DNA from: Chrysoperla carnea | Lineage: Eukaryota; Arthropoda; Insecta; Neuroptera; Chrysopidae | Reading direction: 5' to 3' | DNA length: 64,000 nt | NCBI RefSeq assembly: GCF_905475395.1 | Contig: NC_058337.1 | Location: 133,755,960 to 133,819,959, forward strand | Translations under genes and position numbers: made by a program | Notes under the pieces: model-generated | Told to the model about the DNA's origin: nothing | The model's database searches: none | The model's input: only the letters and a program-made list of their open reading frames with translations | In this document: piece after piece, positions 10,352 to 23,489 of the stretch | Position numbering within the stretch: the first letter of the stretch is position 1 | Layout: each line of letters begins with the position of its first letter

Positions 10352-12500
10352 TCTTCGATAAAAATTCGATGTCGAGTTTTCAACGGAAATATCAGTTTTA
10401 AGCATCCCTGAATTCATTTTGACTTAGTTTTGATGAAACGTCTATCACCGCGAGACGTCTTTTAACATCGGTAGTTATGCGTCTTTCTCTTTTCTAAAAT
10501 TCTCTGTAAATACATGATAATATCGAAATTTCTGAAATTACACATCTTATGGATCAGAGGGGGAGGCAAAATTGGAATTTTTGTTCAAAGCAAGGGCAAA
10601 TTAGAAATATTTTACCTAAAAATTGTATAAATTCAATAGTATTTTGGAATAAACATCTACTTAGCCTTCAAAATCAATGGAAAACCAAGTCTAGAGGGCA
10701 ATTATACTGGCCTGCCCTCCCGTTGATACGCAGATTGCATTTATCACCTGGTTACTGAGGAACTTCTTAATCTCCTTCCAGAAGGTAAGAAACTATTTGA
10801 TCTATCGTCTTAAATCTTTGTGTAACTTCTTGCAAATAGCCAAAATCTGTCAAAAAGTAAGTAATGTTATTAATACCATTTTAATATCAATTTTCAAACA
10901 ACCACCCCCCCCCCCTTTGATTGAAATTTGTTTAATTACCTATAATTAATTTTAACATTTAGAGACCAGAATAAGATATTACTAACAAATTTCTGTTTCT
11001 AGCCACTGAACGAAAGTGGAGATCGATTCGCACCTCATTTTAGACCTATCGCCCTGAAGGTATTGTAAACATGAGTTTTTAGTCGAAAAAAAAAAACAAC
11101 AAAAATATTGTTAAACTCTTTAATACTTGCATAATATTAGATGTTATTTCCCTTTTTTAGTGCCATAAATAATAAATTTTGTCCAAAAACGGCCATTTGT
11201 TGTCTAAACTAGGAAGATCCCTTAAATTTCACATGATTTTCGATTTAAAACCTACAAAACCTTTATTGGATATTATTTCGCCGAACTTTTTTAATTATCG
11301 GTAATACATAATAAAAATTCCTTTTCAAAATAATTCTCCCGTCGGCTATAAAGGAAAGCAATCGTTTTTGCATTTGCCCAATAAAATGGTAATTTGTTGT
11401 TGCGATATTCAATGATATTTTCATAAAAAAATTTTACAATGCCATAAAAAGATGAAAGACTTATTTATGCGCAATTAAGACTTTCAAGATTATACAATCA
11501 AAGGTAAACAAAAAACAGACAACAGGCAAGCTATAGCAAAAAAATTAAACAACGACATTTTTACGTTTTATCTGTCTTTTGTCACACTCAAAGCCAAAAC
11601 AATACCATCACATTTCCCACCTGAAAACTAAAATCATTCGTTAAACGTTGTAACCGTTTAACGGAGCCTAGAAAAAGAAAAATACATTCGAGAAGTAATA
11701 AGTTTTTAGAATCTGACACCCAGTTTTGTTGAGTTTTGAGATAAAGAATTCTGTAATTGGTACTGAATTATCGTCTTTGTACTAAAATTTGAGCTAATGG
11801 CTCATTTGAAGATTTCCCGGATCCGTCGAAATAGAAATAATTGACTATGCAAATTTTCCAATAAGTGAGAGTAGTTTGATAATAGATTTTCAAATATTTG
11901 TCTCGGTCAAATAAGTAGCCAAAATAATATCTTGATCTTTAGACCTTTAATATTGCGTAAGTCTCAATGAAATTGAATTTTGATTAAGCCAATGATGCGA
12001 CATTTTTTTTCTCCAAGTGTAGTTAGTAATATACATTATTTAACTATAAATAGACTATTAAATAATAGATTAAAAGCTAGTGTACATTTTTTTGAATTAC
12101 TTTCAAGTCAAAAATTTGCTTAGATGTAGTTCTCAATCACTTTAAAAAGGAACATTACTTATTAAGAAAACGTCTGTTTTCTTATTATAATAAAAAAATA
12201 ATCGACTCTTCGAAAGTGTTGGCTTTGGTCCGGCACTCAACAAACCAGTATCGTAAGACTTTCTTTAAAATCTTAATTTTCAAAAAGTCAGACCATAGGC
12301 ACGTTATTTATTGAGTTACAAACAAAAGTCGATTGTATCGGGAATCGATTATATTCTTATCAGATCTAGAAAAATAGTTAATATTTATTAATTTATTTGC
12401 TCGTTAGATAATTTAAAATTTCTGGGACTCTGAACCAAAGAAGGGTTTCTATTTCAATTTCACGCGAGCTCAGTGGAGTTAAATTTCTCAAAGACTAAGT
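10352..12500. other. Gene-free AT-rich stretch
   Basis: No supported gene. There is a long C tract near 10902-10915. A short frame at 10549-10758 (MDQRGRQNWNFCSKQGQIRN...) has no family I recognise and a single-exon length of 69 residues; I treat it as chance or relic. Confidence 0.5.
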
Positions 12501-12795
12501 CGCCCTATTAGCTCAGTTGGTTAAGGCGTTACCAATTCTGTCCGCGGTATGCTTAGTGTAGCGGGTTCGATTCCCGCCGCGGCCGTTGCAACAGAATTAA
12601 TTTAATTAATAGTTGTGATTTGCTGGCGTAGTGCATGGTATATGCATGAAGGAGGTGCACTCAGTCTCTGAAATTGAGGAACTAATAAATGAAATTATCA
12701 GCGGAAAGGTGGTAAAACACAATGGGCTTTATATAAGTTTGTCCTTTGTGGACAGCCAATATTACCAAACCTAACCTAACCTAACCTAACCTAAG
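12501..12795 (+). mobile_element. tRNA-derived SINE, full-length copy
   Basis: The 5' 85 bp are tRNA-like: box A 'tagctcagttggttaagg' and box B 'gggttcgattcccgc'. A non-tRNA body follows (to 'gtggacagccaatatt') and then a tail of CCTAA units (about 12769-12793). CTAAGT occurs on both sides, a possible short target duplication. The body is shared with the copy at 26513-27163, which argues against a working tRNA gene. Confidence 0.85.
12770..12794. repeat. CCTAA tandem tail of the SINE
   Basis: About five CCTAA units, complementary to TTAGG, the common insect telomere repeat. The position at the 3' end of a retroposed element makes this a SINE tail rather than an internal telomere. Confidence 0.85.
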
Positions 12796-13124
12796 TCTAC
12801 CCAAATTTTTGGCTTCTTCTCAAATAATTAAAAAAAAATTACGCCAGCTTTATGTATATTTGTACACATAGATTATCAGTCTCATTATCAAATTTTTTAT
12901 TTTTTGTTCTTATTCAAATATTTATATCCTATTTTTGTATATAATTGAGTGAAAACCAACAATATAATTATAAAACACTCATCCATTTTTAAATTCACGT
13001 GATTCGTCGTGATTTAAAATATAAACATTTTTAAAATTAACAAGTGTGAATTGGATGCTATCATTAAAGATTCTTTATAATAATTGTTCGATATAAGACT
13101 TCAAAAAGTTTTGGATTATATACA

Positions 13125-13500
13125 AGGTAAAAGTATATGACCTTGTAATGAAATGTGGTACAATTTTTTTCTAATACTGTTCCAACGTAGGCTTCACATA
13201 CAATACCCCGTGTGTGATTTGTTGTTTACAATATTTCTGCTGTAGTTGTTTCTGTTACAGCCACAATATTCTACTATAATTTTCTTGTACATATAATTAT
13301 TTCTGCGTTCCTTCCACTAAAAAGTATCGTCTAAATATGTGATTATTTTATCATTGAATATCAGTTTTTCGTAAGAATGGTGATATTTCTACTAAACTCA
13401 TGCTGTACGTGTAAAAATGTCAATTTTAATCACAATTATCTCATAAACGGTATGGTAATTCTCCCTCAAATTTTTACTTATTTTCCAAATTTTGTAAAAT
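13125..13500 (+). repeat. Dispersed repeat D1, uninterrupted copy (empty site)
   Basis: Aligns with both flanks of 6300-7075. At 13255-13270 it reads 'tctgctgtagttgtttctg' exactly where copy 1 carries the ribozyme element between two TCTACTATAGTT copies. Confidence 0.75.
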
Positions 13501-13639
13501 TTTTGGCTTGCAAATAATTAGTCAGGAGCAACTACATAGCTACTTAATCACCTTTCAAACGGTAAAAGATACTTGGCTGAAATTCTTTATGAATTCAAGA
13601 AGATTTAATACGCCTCGTTTAACGATAATATCGCTCTTG

Positions 13640-14055
13640 GAACTCCCTTATGGAGTTATGTCACAGGAAGCGAGGATATTTCTTTTAATAGAACTTTAGA
13701 TTGAGTGATGGCTCATTTGAAAGGGCTTTTCGATAATGATGATTAATTTTTGTGGAGTTATGTCACGGGAAGCAAAGATCTTTCTTTTAATAGAACTTTA
13801 GGTTGAGTGATGGCTCATTAGAAAGGGATTTTCGATAATGATGTTTAATTTTTGTGGAATTATGTTACGGGAAGCAAAGGTATTTCTTTTAATAGAACTT
13901 TAGGTTGAGTGATGGCTAATTTGAAAGGGCTTTTCGATAATGATGATTAATTTTTGTGCAGTTATGTCACGGGAAGCAAATCTCTTTCTTGTAATAGAAC
14001 TTTAGGTTGAGGGATGGCTCATTTGAAAGGGCTTTTCGATAATGATGCTTAATTT
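13640..14055 (+). repeat. 102-bp tandem repeat, about four units
   Basis: Units start at 13651, 13753, 13855 and 13957 with the key string 'gttatgtcacgggaagc', followed by 'ctttcttttaatagaacttt', 'gagtgatggctcatt' and 'ttttcgataatgatg'. The period is 102 bp and is constant. Units differ by scattered substitutions, so the array is not brand new. No coding frame runs through all units. Confidence 0.9.
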
Positions 14056-14387
14056 TCACCTATCACTCTATGAAAAATCAAATTATTTCATAATTACATA
14101 CAGATATAAAAAGTATTACTCTCTAATTATAATCTCTTTATATATAATTATACAATGATCATATGAATAATACATATAATCTTCTAAACAAAGTCTAAAG
14201 AGTCATATGATTGATACAATAATACTCCTAGTTAGTGTGAATGGTTTGAGAAATTAAATGCTCATATACTTAGTTCCATTTTTTTAAATTGATAGCAAAT
14301 TATTTTATTAGCCTCGAAAATCGAAAAAAAAAATTTAGAACCTTTACTAAAAATGTTTTGGGTAAAAAAAAACAAAAAGCTCTGAGT

Positions 14388-14570
14388 AACAAGTTTGGAA
14401 TCAAAACTCATTTTCATCTCTATTATCTCATTTATTATTTAATGCATGTAAGTTATGCAAATTACATATTTTTAATTTCGTATAAATCAATTTGGGTCAC
14501 AAAATTCCCTGACGATCCAACGAATCGAATGCCGAAAACCGTATTCAATTTTTCGATCTCCAACCATTTT
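14388..14570 (+). repeat. Dispersed repeat D2, copy 1
   Basis: Shares with 19130-19325 the order 'caagttt', 'tcattttcatc', 'ttatgc[at]aatt', 'ttataaatcaa', 'tcacaaaatt[ct]cctgacg' and 'aatcgaat[ga]ccg'. It is non-coding and of unknown origin. Confidence 0.6.
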
Positions 14571-16867
14571 TAGTGTTTTGTTTCTGCCACTAATGTTAAT
14601 ACTGTAAGAGTTGTACGAACGACTTGCACCAAAATTTTTTAAAGATTCATTATAGTATAAAAAAATGCGCTTATCATTCAATTGCTAAATATATCGTCTA
14701 AATAAATGTACTTATTTATACAATTTATGATCTTTGAGGTCAAAGGTCAATTTTTTTTTACAATAAAGTTTTGGATAAAATTACTACGATGTGCTTAATT
14801 GCAAAAACCGTAAACACAGTTGGTTTCCAAAAATAGTTTTCATCGATAAAAATACAGTGAATCTTCTAGATAATACCTTTTTAAAAGGTTTCTTATATTA
14901 TGGATCTAAAAACTGAGCTTAAAAATTTAAAAATTGACTACAATTAGGTTCTAGCTCAAGAACGGAATGAAAAATAAGTTATCGGCGGTTTCTTGAAAAT
15001 AATCGCTGCTATATGAGAATAAATCAAAGGATAATTGTTTTAGCTTATTTTCAAAAGTAACACATCTCGGCAAATATTTCAGTTGCCGCATGATTTTCAA
15101 ATTATTAGTAATCGCTTCAGCAAAAATCGAATGCAAGGTATATTTAATTACTCCCTGATAACGTCTATCTGTGGACTTATCGGCTCAACAAAACTAGAAA
15201 ATTTGTACCTTTCATACCATTAAGCGCCGAGCCGAGGGTGGATCAAGTTAAGCGGGCGCTCCACGCCCCAGGTTGCAAGGAGCGTCAAAATGCCAAATGT
15301 GCAAAATCAATCTCGTATTTTAAGTGTCGATTGAGGGTGGAGCCGTTGCCGATACCATTATTTAAAAAAATTGGCTTTGCTGTTGAAGAAACCGCGAAGT
15401 TTGACTGTAGATTTATTATAATTTTAAAATAATACGTAAAAAAATTATTGAGAATAAAAGTTTATGAGTTCAGAATGTTATCATTGGAAGCAATATCCGA
15501 GCAAATTTTTATATATTTTGACCACTTGCACTGAGTAAATAAAAGTAAGTTATATGTTGAGTTATTTTTAGACTTTATAAGTTTAAAAACGATTTAAAAA
15601 CAATTTTCTGAGAAAAGATAAAACAAATTCCTTGGGATTTCCCAAATATTTCTTTGATTATTGATTCTGTAGCGACTTTTAAGCAAGCGAATGCACAATT
15701 TAGCAGAGTGCAAATTCGGTATAACCGACAACCCTTCTGCCAAGTGTTCAATTTTATACTCGGGCATTACATAAGAGAATTACAGAAACCTACCCTAATC
15801 TAATCTTGGGCTTCAGCAAAAGCCTTAGATGTTTGACTTTAGGATTATCTTGAAGTGCACTCTCTTGTGTACTTCGTTGCACGTAATGATGTCGAAAATT
15901 GTCAAAAGCTCGCGTTACTTAAAAAACTATTCTCGATAGAATCGTGAAATTTTCGATTTAGAACTGTTCTAACATTTAATTATAACACCTCCTTTCTAAA
16001 TGTTCTAGTACGTAGCGATGCCCACAGTTTTCAGTTTTCAATAGTAAATTTTTTTGGACATTCTGTCAATTAATGTTGCCTAATTTATAGGGAAGAGTGG
16101 TTTGTTGCGAATCAGAACTTATATCGCACCGAGCGGTTTGCTCATGGTGAATTTTATACGAAATCGAAAATCAATTCTTAAACTAAATCATATAGATTAG
16201 TAATCTAGACAAAAAAAAATTACAATTTTATCTGGCAGTAAAATGTAAAATATATAGGCATAAAAAAATCATATACCTAAGAAATTATAATATTTTGATT
16301 GTACCATGATTCTTAAATGGTCCCTAATACAGAGTTCCAACAAGCTTTCCATTAAATTTCTATACTAAACATAGAGTAAAAGTTTTATTCCATTTTAAAG
16401 GACACGATTTTGGCTAGTTTCCCCTAACTAGAAATTTAAATCATGTTATACTGAATCAAATCATCAATTTTTTTTTGTAATAATTAGTAATCAGAATTTA
16501 AAAAAAAAAACTATCATATGATTATGTAAATTATGAATAAAATGTCACACGAAAATGAATGTTTTAAATAAATAGGAAAATTAAAAGTTATATTTATTAC
16601 ATGTCTGGGCTGGAATTTATTATAAAAGCTTATCACTTGAGTTATAATAAAAATATGTTGATAAATTTACTACCTGTTAGACTTGTTTGAATTATCATAT
16701 CTCTCAAGTTTTAAAAATAAAATAAAAAATTTTTAATAATCATATGATCCATTAATTAATTAATTCAACCAATTTTAATTTGATTTATTGATACAATATA
16801 TTAATAAAAATATTTATTATTCAGAAAAACCATTTACTTTTTTTTTGTTAAATCTTCTCTATCTGTA
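14571..16867. other. Gene-free stretch
   Basis: No gene or RNA recognised. A GC-richer island at about 15220-15360 ('agcgggcgctccacgcccca') stands out from the AT-rich surroundings. It holds a 64-residue frame of no known family and could be the relic of an inserted element. Confidence 0.45.
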
Positions 16868-17335
16868 TCTCTATATATTATAAATGCGAAAGTAAGCATG
16901 TTTGTTTGTTTGTTTGTTACGCTTTCACGCTAAAACTAACGAATGGTTTTTAATAAAATTGTACAGCAATATAGCTCATACTTCAGAATAACACATGAGA
17001 TATAATTTATAAAGATATATTAATAAAAAAAAAATTATAAATTAATTTAATTTGACATTACCATAAATTACACATTTCTGAAAAAGTAGTCATATGACAT
17101 TACCATAAATTACAGATTTCTGTAAAAATAGTCAATACAAAATATTTCACAGTCATCTTTTCTGATATACTCAATGAATAATTACGACTATTATACATTT
17201 AAAAACATAGAAAACCATACATATATTCTACCTGTGTAAAACAATCCTTACCATTATTTCGAGTGTTATAGAAAGGGGATAAGGGAGAACAGTCTTTACT
17301 CTTAAACCCAGCGAAGCGGGTGGGTATCACTCTAG
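16868..17335 (+). mobile_element. Helitron family A, complete copy
   Basis: Begins TCTCTATATATTATAAATG after A16867. It ends with the hairpin-forming 'acccagcgaagcgggt' and CTAG (17332-17335) before T17336. A|TC...CTAG|T with a subterminal hairpin is the Helitron signature. It is 468 bp and non-autonomous. An internal 39-bp duplication contains 'catatgacattaccataaat'. Confidence 0.85.
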
Positions 17336-19129
17336 TTAAAAAATAAATACCAAAGACTATTTTAATTACTAGCATTGTAGCTCGGCACTTGCCAACTAAA
17401 AAATGTACCAATCTGATACGTTATTAATTCTTTAACTTGTGGTATAACAATTAAAACAAACATTTTGGTTTAAAAAAAATGAATTGACTAGAAATGGAAA
17501 AGCTAGATGCATTTATTTATAAGTATTCGATTCAATTTTATTGAATAAAATTGTACAGTAATTTGCATAAAAAAGACATGATGACAAAGTCTCATTGTCA
17601 AGTTTACCTTAATAAAATAATATTAACTTAAGTTTTGAAGTCTTTGTCCTCAATAAGTACACTTATTTTAAGTAAATACATCTTTTTACATTTTTATTTT
17701 TGCAATATAAAGAAGTAATTACGATCAAGTGATCAAAAAAATATGCAATCATTAAGATCATGAGTGATTTGGATTCTAATTTTTTTTTAAAATAAAGTTA
17801 CTTTGAAAGTTTTCTGCACTCGTAAATTAAATAACTTAAATATCATAGAATAAAATTGATCCTTGTTGTCGATTTGCGTCGGCTTAGTAACTCATCAGTT
17901 CCTTTAAAGATATTACCATCTCCAATACAGGAACTAGATTAAAAAATATTGCTTTTAACACAAAAGGCAAGCAACTAGAAGAATGATTGTCCATGTGCTT
18001 CTGTTTTCAAGTAAAATAAAATAATTGTATTTATATTTATTTAGTCACAAGTTCACTATTGTGTTTTATACTCTAAGTCACATTTGTATCAAAATCTCAG
18101 GTTTTTATCGATTATTTTTTTATACTCTATTTAAATTTCAAATAGAAGCTAAATGATTCAAATTGAGTTTCCGAATAATCCATAAAATATGAAAAATTAT
18201 GTCAGCCAATTGGCCGTTTCCTACTGCAATAGCTGATCCGTTCTAAGCAATTTTTTCTGGAACGCAAATACCTATGCAAAATATACAAAAGAAGCCAAAA
18301 GAATGGCCCAAAACTTACGAACGACAGCGAACTGATAATTTCAGATCTTCCACTACTCTATGAATCACAGAAACAAAGCACGCTTCTCGAACTTTAACAT
18401 AATGTTGCGAATTATTTGCTCAGTAGAAAGCCATAATCTTCTTACAAAAGTTTTCCATTTACTTATTGCCAAACAATTTTATTGTAAATAATGCACCAAT
18501 AATCAAATATTAAAAATGTTTTTTAATAAGTGGGTAGAAGAACTGGTTCTATACCAATATAAGAAGTTGAATTGTTTTGAAAAATTAATATCATTCTGAT
18601 AGAAACACTAAAACAAAATGAAAGTGAATGTAATTTATGTAATCAGAGACGGACCTTAAACCAATTTCACATTTTTTCAGGCCGTACAATCCAGAAAAAT
18701 TGAGATGCTAGGAATCAAATCTTAGATTATTTTGTTTTATTTATTTATACCCGAAAAATTATGTACAGATAAATGATATATTCTAGAATATGTTCTAGTT
18801 CTGGTGAGAGAGTATTTTTTGTTTATTCCTTTTAATTAAAAATAAAGATTTTATTTTAATTTTCCTCTATCCCTTAGCACTTGCGAACATGGACGTATTT
18901 TTAGATCTCCACCGTTGGACTGATTATATAACGAATTTCTCGAAAACTTTAAGAAGCGACTGGGGATACCGTTTAACCTATGCACCAGCTACCTCTGACA
19001 CCAATTCTGTCACGATATTCGTGTTCAACGACCCTCAAAATCCTCGAATAGCGAGTTTAGATCGATTATATTAATAATTTTCCGAAGACTCCAGGAGACG
19101 ACGGGGGGCCCTTTTACCCAAGGCACCAG
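17336..19129. other. Gene-free stretch
   Basis: No supported gene. A 61-residue frame at 18889-19074 (MDVFLDLHRWTDYITNFSK...) has even base composition and ends directly before repeat D2; it may be a relic of a larger element. I see no homologue. Confidence 0.4.
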
Positions 19130-19325
19130 GTACCAAGTTTGAAATCATTTTCATCACTTTTAACCGAATTGTGAATTTAAAATTTACGGATAAATTAAAA
19201 TGCAATTATAAAATGCCTATTAATTATGCTAATTCCATATTTTAATTTCTTATAAATCAAATTAGGTTACAAAATTTCCTGACGCTCTAAAGAATCGAAT
19301 ACCGCATTCAAATCCGGCTTATTGC
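19130..19325 (+). repeat. Dispersed repeat D2, copy 2
   Basis: Partner of 14388-14570; see that entry for the shared blocks. Confidence 0.6.
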
Positions 19326-19475
19326 TCAAATTTTTCGATTGCTCAAAACTTTATTCCTTCGTTTCTTCGTCTAGTATAAAGTAAACTTATTTCCAAACAC
19401 AAACAAAATTAATTTTTGTTTTAGTTAAATGCTTGCAATAGGCTTTGTTAATTCAAATATGCTAATCAAAGTATA

Positions 19476-19771
19476 TACCACTAGTTGGATTGACATCTAG
19501 GCATATAAATATCACGAGTATGACAGAATACATGCATTAAGCAATGTATCTAAGTGAGAGGTATTATATACATGTGTTGACCTCCACTCTCTGCAGGTAC
19601 ACAACAGAAGAACAATTGTATAGCTTAAAAGACGTCAAAGCTACGATACAAGTCACTTTTGCAATTTCATGTAAAATCTATAATACCTCTTACTTAGATG
19701 CATTGCTGAACACATGTACTCTGTCATACTCGTGATATTTATATGCCTAGATGTTAATCGAACTAGTGGTA
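19476..19771. mobile_element. Inverted-repeat MITE with TA target
   Basis: About 60-bp inverted ends begin TACCACTAGTT and contain 'catctaggcatataaatat' on the left and its complement on the right. TA flanks both sides, pointing to a Tc1/mariner-type origin. The central 170 bp is non-coding. Confidence 0.75.
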
Positions 19772-19774
19772 TAT

Positions 19775-20454
19775 TTTTTTCTCATTACTCCACAATCTTT
19801 ACAGTCAACACAAAAGACACAAAAAAACAGATGTTTTCTGAGAGAAAAATGAATTTTTAGAAGTTCAGAGACGAATTTTAACACAGAAATTTAACACTGA
19901 TGAGGACAAAAAAAATGAAACAACATTAAATTTAAAAAAGAATCAATTCTTTTTAATAAATATTATTGATTAATCAATATATTATCCTTAAAGTTAAATT
20001 AATACTCAGTAAATGAAAAAATCAATTAACACAATAGACAATTACTAATTGGCATTGATCACAATATTAATCTTTGAAATTGAAGATCAATTGATAAATG
20101 GAATATCGATAAAAATACCATTTAATAATTGTGATAAAAATTTCATTGATTTAATCTTAACACTTCAGGGAAGGTTTTTGAGAGTGTCACACATTAAACA
20201 GGTCAACATAAAATAATAAGGCATAAGAAACTTTTTTGTTTATTTCTCTCACCAAATTTAAATTCTGAAAACTTTTACATCGAATGACTGACGTGAAAGT
20301 TGGTTTGGATTTAAAAGCGTGGTTAACTTTCATAGTTGAAAGTGGGCATTCTAAGATTATAAACAAATTAGTATAAGGTTAAATGAGGTTTATGAAAAGT
20401 TCGATAAGTATTATTATGATCTTGTTTTCTAAACAAATTTGTCTTTGTACTTCT
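19775..20454. other. Gene-free stretch
   Basis: Nothing recognised; A/T-rich with no long open frame. Confidence 0.5.
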
Positions 20455-20945
20455 TTAACATAAATCAGAACGCAAAAAATTTAATTTTGCTCTATCACAT
20501 CCAAATTTTATCTAATTTTGATAAACCAAGCATGTAATCCTACTAAATTTGGGTCATACTTTTCAAATTTCTGATCAAAATTAACCTAGCTATAGTATGT
20601 TTCGAGAATGTGGAGTCCTAGTTCCGGAATTAAGCGCATAAGTGATAGCTAGCGAAAAACTGACATCACAGCTGAAAAGAATGACCCAAAATTAGTGAGT
20701 TTCAAAAAAAATTCCAATACGATCGGATCAAATTAGCCCGTGTTATCAAAAAAATGGAATTTTTTAACTTTATGACGTCATTAGAATCCAAAAAATTTAA
20801 TTTTGGGTTGGGTTGGGTTGATATCTCATTCAAATTTTATCCTATTTTGATAAACCAAGTATGTAATCCTACTAAATTTGGGTCATTCTTTTCAAATTTG
20901 TCATCAAAATTAACCTAGCTATAAGAGGTTTCAAGAATGTGGAGT
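20455..20945. repeat. Repeat family R3 with internal direct and inverted copies
   Basis: The block 'gataaaccaag[ct]atgtaatcc' followed by 'actaaatttgggtcat' and 'gaatgtggagtcctag' occurs twice (about 20520-20625 and 20848-20950), with a partly inverted copy ('gacccaaaattagtgagttt') between. The same arrangement recurs at 27645-27985. A short (GGGTT)n patch lies near 20805-20820. It is non-coding. Confidence 0.6.
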
Positions 20946-21863
20946 CCTAGTAGTATTTGTGGAGATCTTTATATTGTAAATTAATGAGCGCCTTTTACAT
21001 GATTCTTTACTAAGTTTTTTTTCTACATATAAAACATACTTTTTGTTTTGCGCCTGTTTATTTTTATACATATAATAGTTACACACGTGACTTTTGTTTT
21101 TACCAATATTACGTCACCAATATGGCTGACAGCGTTTTGCGATACTATAAATAACGATAACGAAAGGAATACATTTTTTATGTCTTTTTATTAGGAAAAT
21201 TAACATTTTGAAACACAGTAGAATACCCTATAAATCAATAATAGATACAATATAAATCAATAACATCATACTGTGCCAATTGGCATCACAGTTAATATAT
21301 TGGAACAGAGTGATAGTAAAAATGTAAATTGATGACACCAAACTGTGATACCATCTTCGATGTTATCAATGAACAAACAGAACCTAAATGAATTAGCACA
21401 AATTTGTCTAGATTATAAAGAAGAATTAACACAAATTGTAAATAAAATAACAATACCAAAATAAGTAAATAAATATACATATTTTATGATAAATCCGCCT
21501 CTGATAAATATCTACTTACATTGTAATAATATTTCAGTGTGTTTTGTTGTTGTCTTTTAATTTATGTTGATAAACAATTAACAATATAATATTTTAAAAG
21601 TTGAATGTCCTTCATTTTATTTATTAATCATCTAAATTCATTCTAAATATATGGCACACTGCCAAGTAGTTTTATTGTGGTATTACATATGTTTTTTTTT
21701 TACCAAAAAAACTGTATTTTTAAAAGTTTTTAAATACGTAGTATCATCATCAAATGCATTCGAGTTGGTTTATTTTTGGAATCAGTTGATTTTACTTAAT
21801 ATTTTTTTATACGGATGTAAAAATAATACTTATTAATTCAAAATTTAAATTTTTGTTTATTGG
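20946..21863. other. Gene-free stretch
   Basis: No gene recognised. Short leucine- and tyrosine-rich frames at 21292-21480 (-) and 21651-21836 (+) reflect the A/T bias. Confidence 0.5.
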
Positions 21864-21871
21864 GATCTCAT

Positions 21872-22214
21872 CAGTGGCGTAGCTCGCCTTGGAGGGGCCC
21901 TATATCAAAATTGGTTGGGGGGCCCCATTGAGCTGCGGGCCCCCTTCGGTTTTAAAATAAGTTATTTTACAATAGGATCATAATTAGGTATAAATCTTTC
22001 CAAACTGTAATTTTACTATTGATTTCACTTTGCAATAAAATATCGATGGTATTTTCTTGTAACCAAATATTATAAGATAGGGATGCATTAATATGCTGCT
22101 GTGAGTTTACATGGTTAAATATACATTAAATTGTAAATTGTTAGTCTGGGGGCCTCTGTAGCCCAGGGGCCCCGTATCATTGATACGGCTGATACGGCGG
22201 TAGTTACGCCCCTG
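21872..22214. mobile_element. hAT-type MITE (CAGTGGCGTAGCT ends)
   Basis: The left end is CAGTGGCGTAGCTCGCC and the right end is the inverted ggcgg...ttacgcccctg. Flanking octamers are gatctcat (21864-21871) and gatctgat (22215-22222), a 7/8 match. GC-rich blocks just inside both ends read 'ggggccc'. It is non-coding, 343 bp. Confidence 0.85.
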
Positions 22215-22498
22215 GATCTGATGCAAACATTATTTTACTGCATTTAAGAAATTAATCACCCATGACACCAGACCTTAATGTCCCGAGTGTTGGTGTTTGT
22301 AATTCATTGATCACAGTTTTTCCAAAAGACAAAAATTAAAAGACAGCGGCTGTCGTAATTTAATAGCAGTCCATTTTCTGACTTGAAAAAGCTACGAATA
22401 GGCTCATTTATATCAACAAGGTAATCATAAAACAACATAGGGGAGCAATTGCGTCAACTAATGCTTGTCAAATTCATTTGATTTAAGGATGTATGAGC

Positions 22499-23137
22499 CA
22501 GTGGCGGATTTAGAGATTTGCCGCCCGTAGGCTATTAAATTTTTGCCGCCTCTAAATTTTGATATCTTAGTTCACAATCATATCAATTATCTATCAATAA
22601 AATTGCAACTTTATGATTTGTGCTCCATTATCCTCATTACATCAACTTTTCCCGTATGGTTAGTATCATCGAGAACTATGGTACCGTGTTAGATCCTTGA
22701 TTATTTTTACAGCAAAGAATTATCAAAAAACAATATTTTATGCAAAAAATATCTCAAACATGTACCAATTTTAAAGTAAGTTAAGGTATGTGTTAAAACT
22801 ATACAATACTTATGTAATAGGAATAAAGCTTACACAAAAAATCTATATTTGGCGAACGTTGATAAATATTTATTATTACACTTACAGTTACAAAACAACA
22901 CAATAAATATATCCTTTCTTAATTATTTGTTAGTATTATAATTCAAGTCAAATTATAAAAGCATTACAATACTATTTTGCGACACTTTGAATTCGCAAAA
23001 TCATTTATTATATCGTCGTACGAAATCTTGTTTATTTTGTCAATCGAAATAAAAAATTTATGAACTAAATTTGCCGCCCCTTAAAATTTGCCGCCCTAGG
23101 CTCCAGCCTACTCAGCCTGCTGGTAAATCCGCCACTG
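22499..23137. mobile_element. hAT-type MITE (CAGTGGCGGATTTA ends), perfect 8-bp duplication
   Basis: Ends CAGTGGCGGATTTA and TAAATCCGCCACTG are perfect inverted repeats, followed inward by 'ttgccgcc' blocks. The flanking octamer GTATGAGC is identical on both sides (22491-22498 and 23138-23145). The ends resemble those of the transposase-bearing element at 9294-10343, so that family may have mobilised it. It is 639 bp and non-coding. Confidence 0.9.
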
Positions 23138-23489
23138 GTATGAGCATGACAACAATGTTTGATTTAAAGGCTCAAAATTTGTTTGTAGGTAGTCTTTTAC
23201 TCAAAGAATATGTGGTTAAAATTTCAGCTTAGGTAACCGTGCAAATTTTTAAGAAAAAAGTCATTAAAAATCGATATAAAATACATTGGCTCTTATGGAG
23301 GAATCTCAAAAAACGACATATTTTGGAAGTTTTTGATAATTTTCATTTGGAATGAATGAAAACAAATTAAAAAAAAACTTTTTAACAGAAAGTAAACATA
23401 TTAGCAATGAATTAGAAAAGAAAAAAACTAAGTGTCACCGTCCATATAAGGGATGTAAGAGCAGGGTAGATTAAGGGTTGAAATTATTT

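Noticed and set aside
12501-12586. tRNA gene with intact box A and box B
   Set aside because: The downstream body is shared with another copy and it ends in a CCTAA tail, so it is the head of a SINE. The acceptor stem also does not close cleanly.
12770-12794. Internal telomere repeat
   Set aside because: Only about five units, located exactly at a SINE 3' end.
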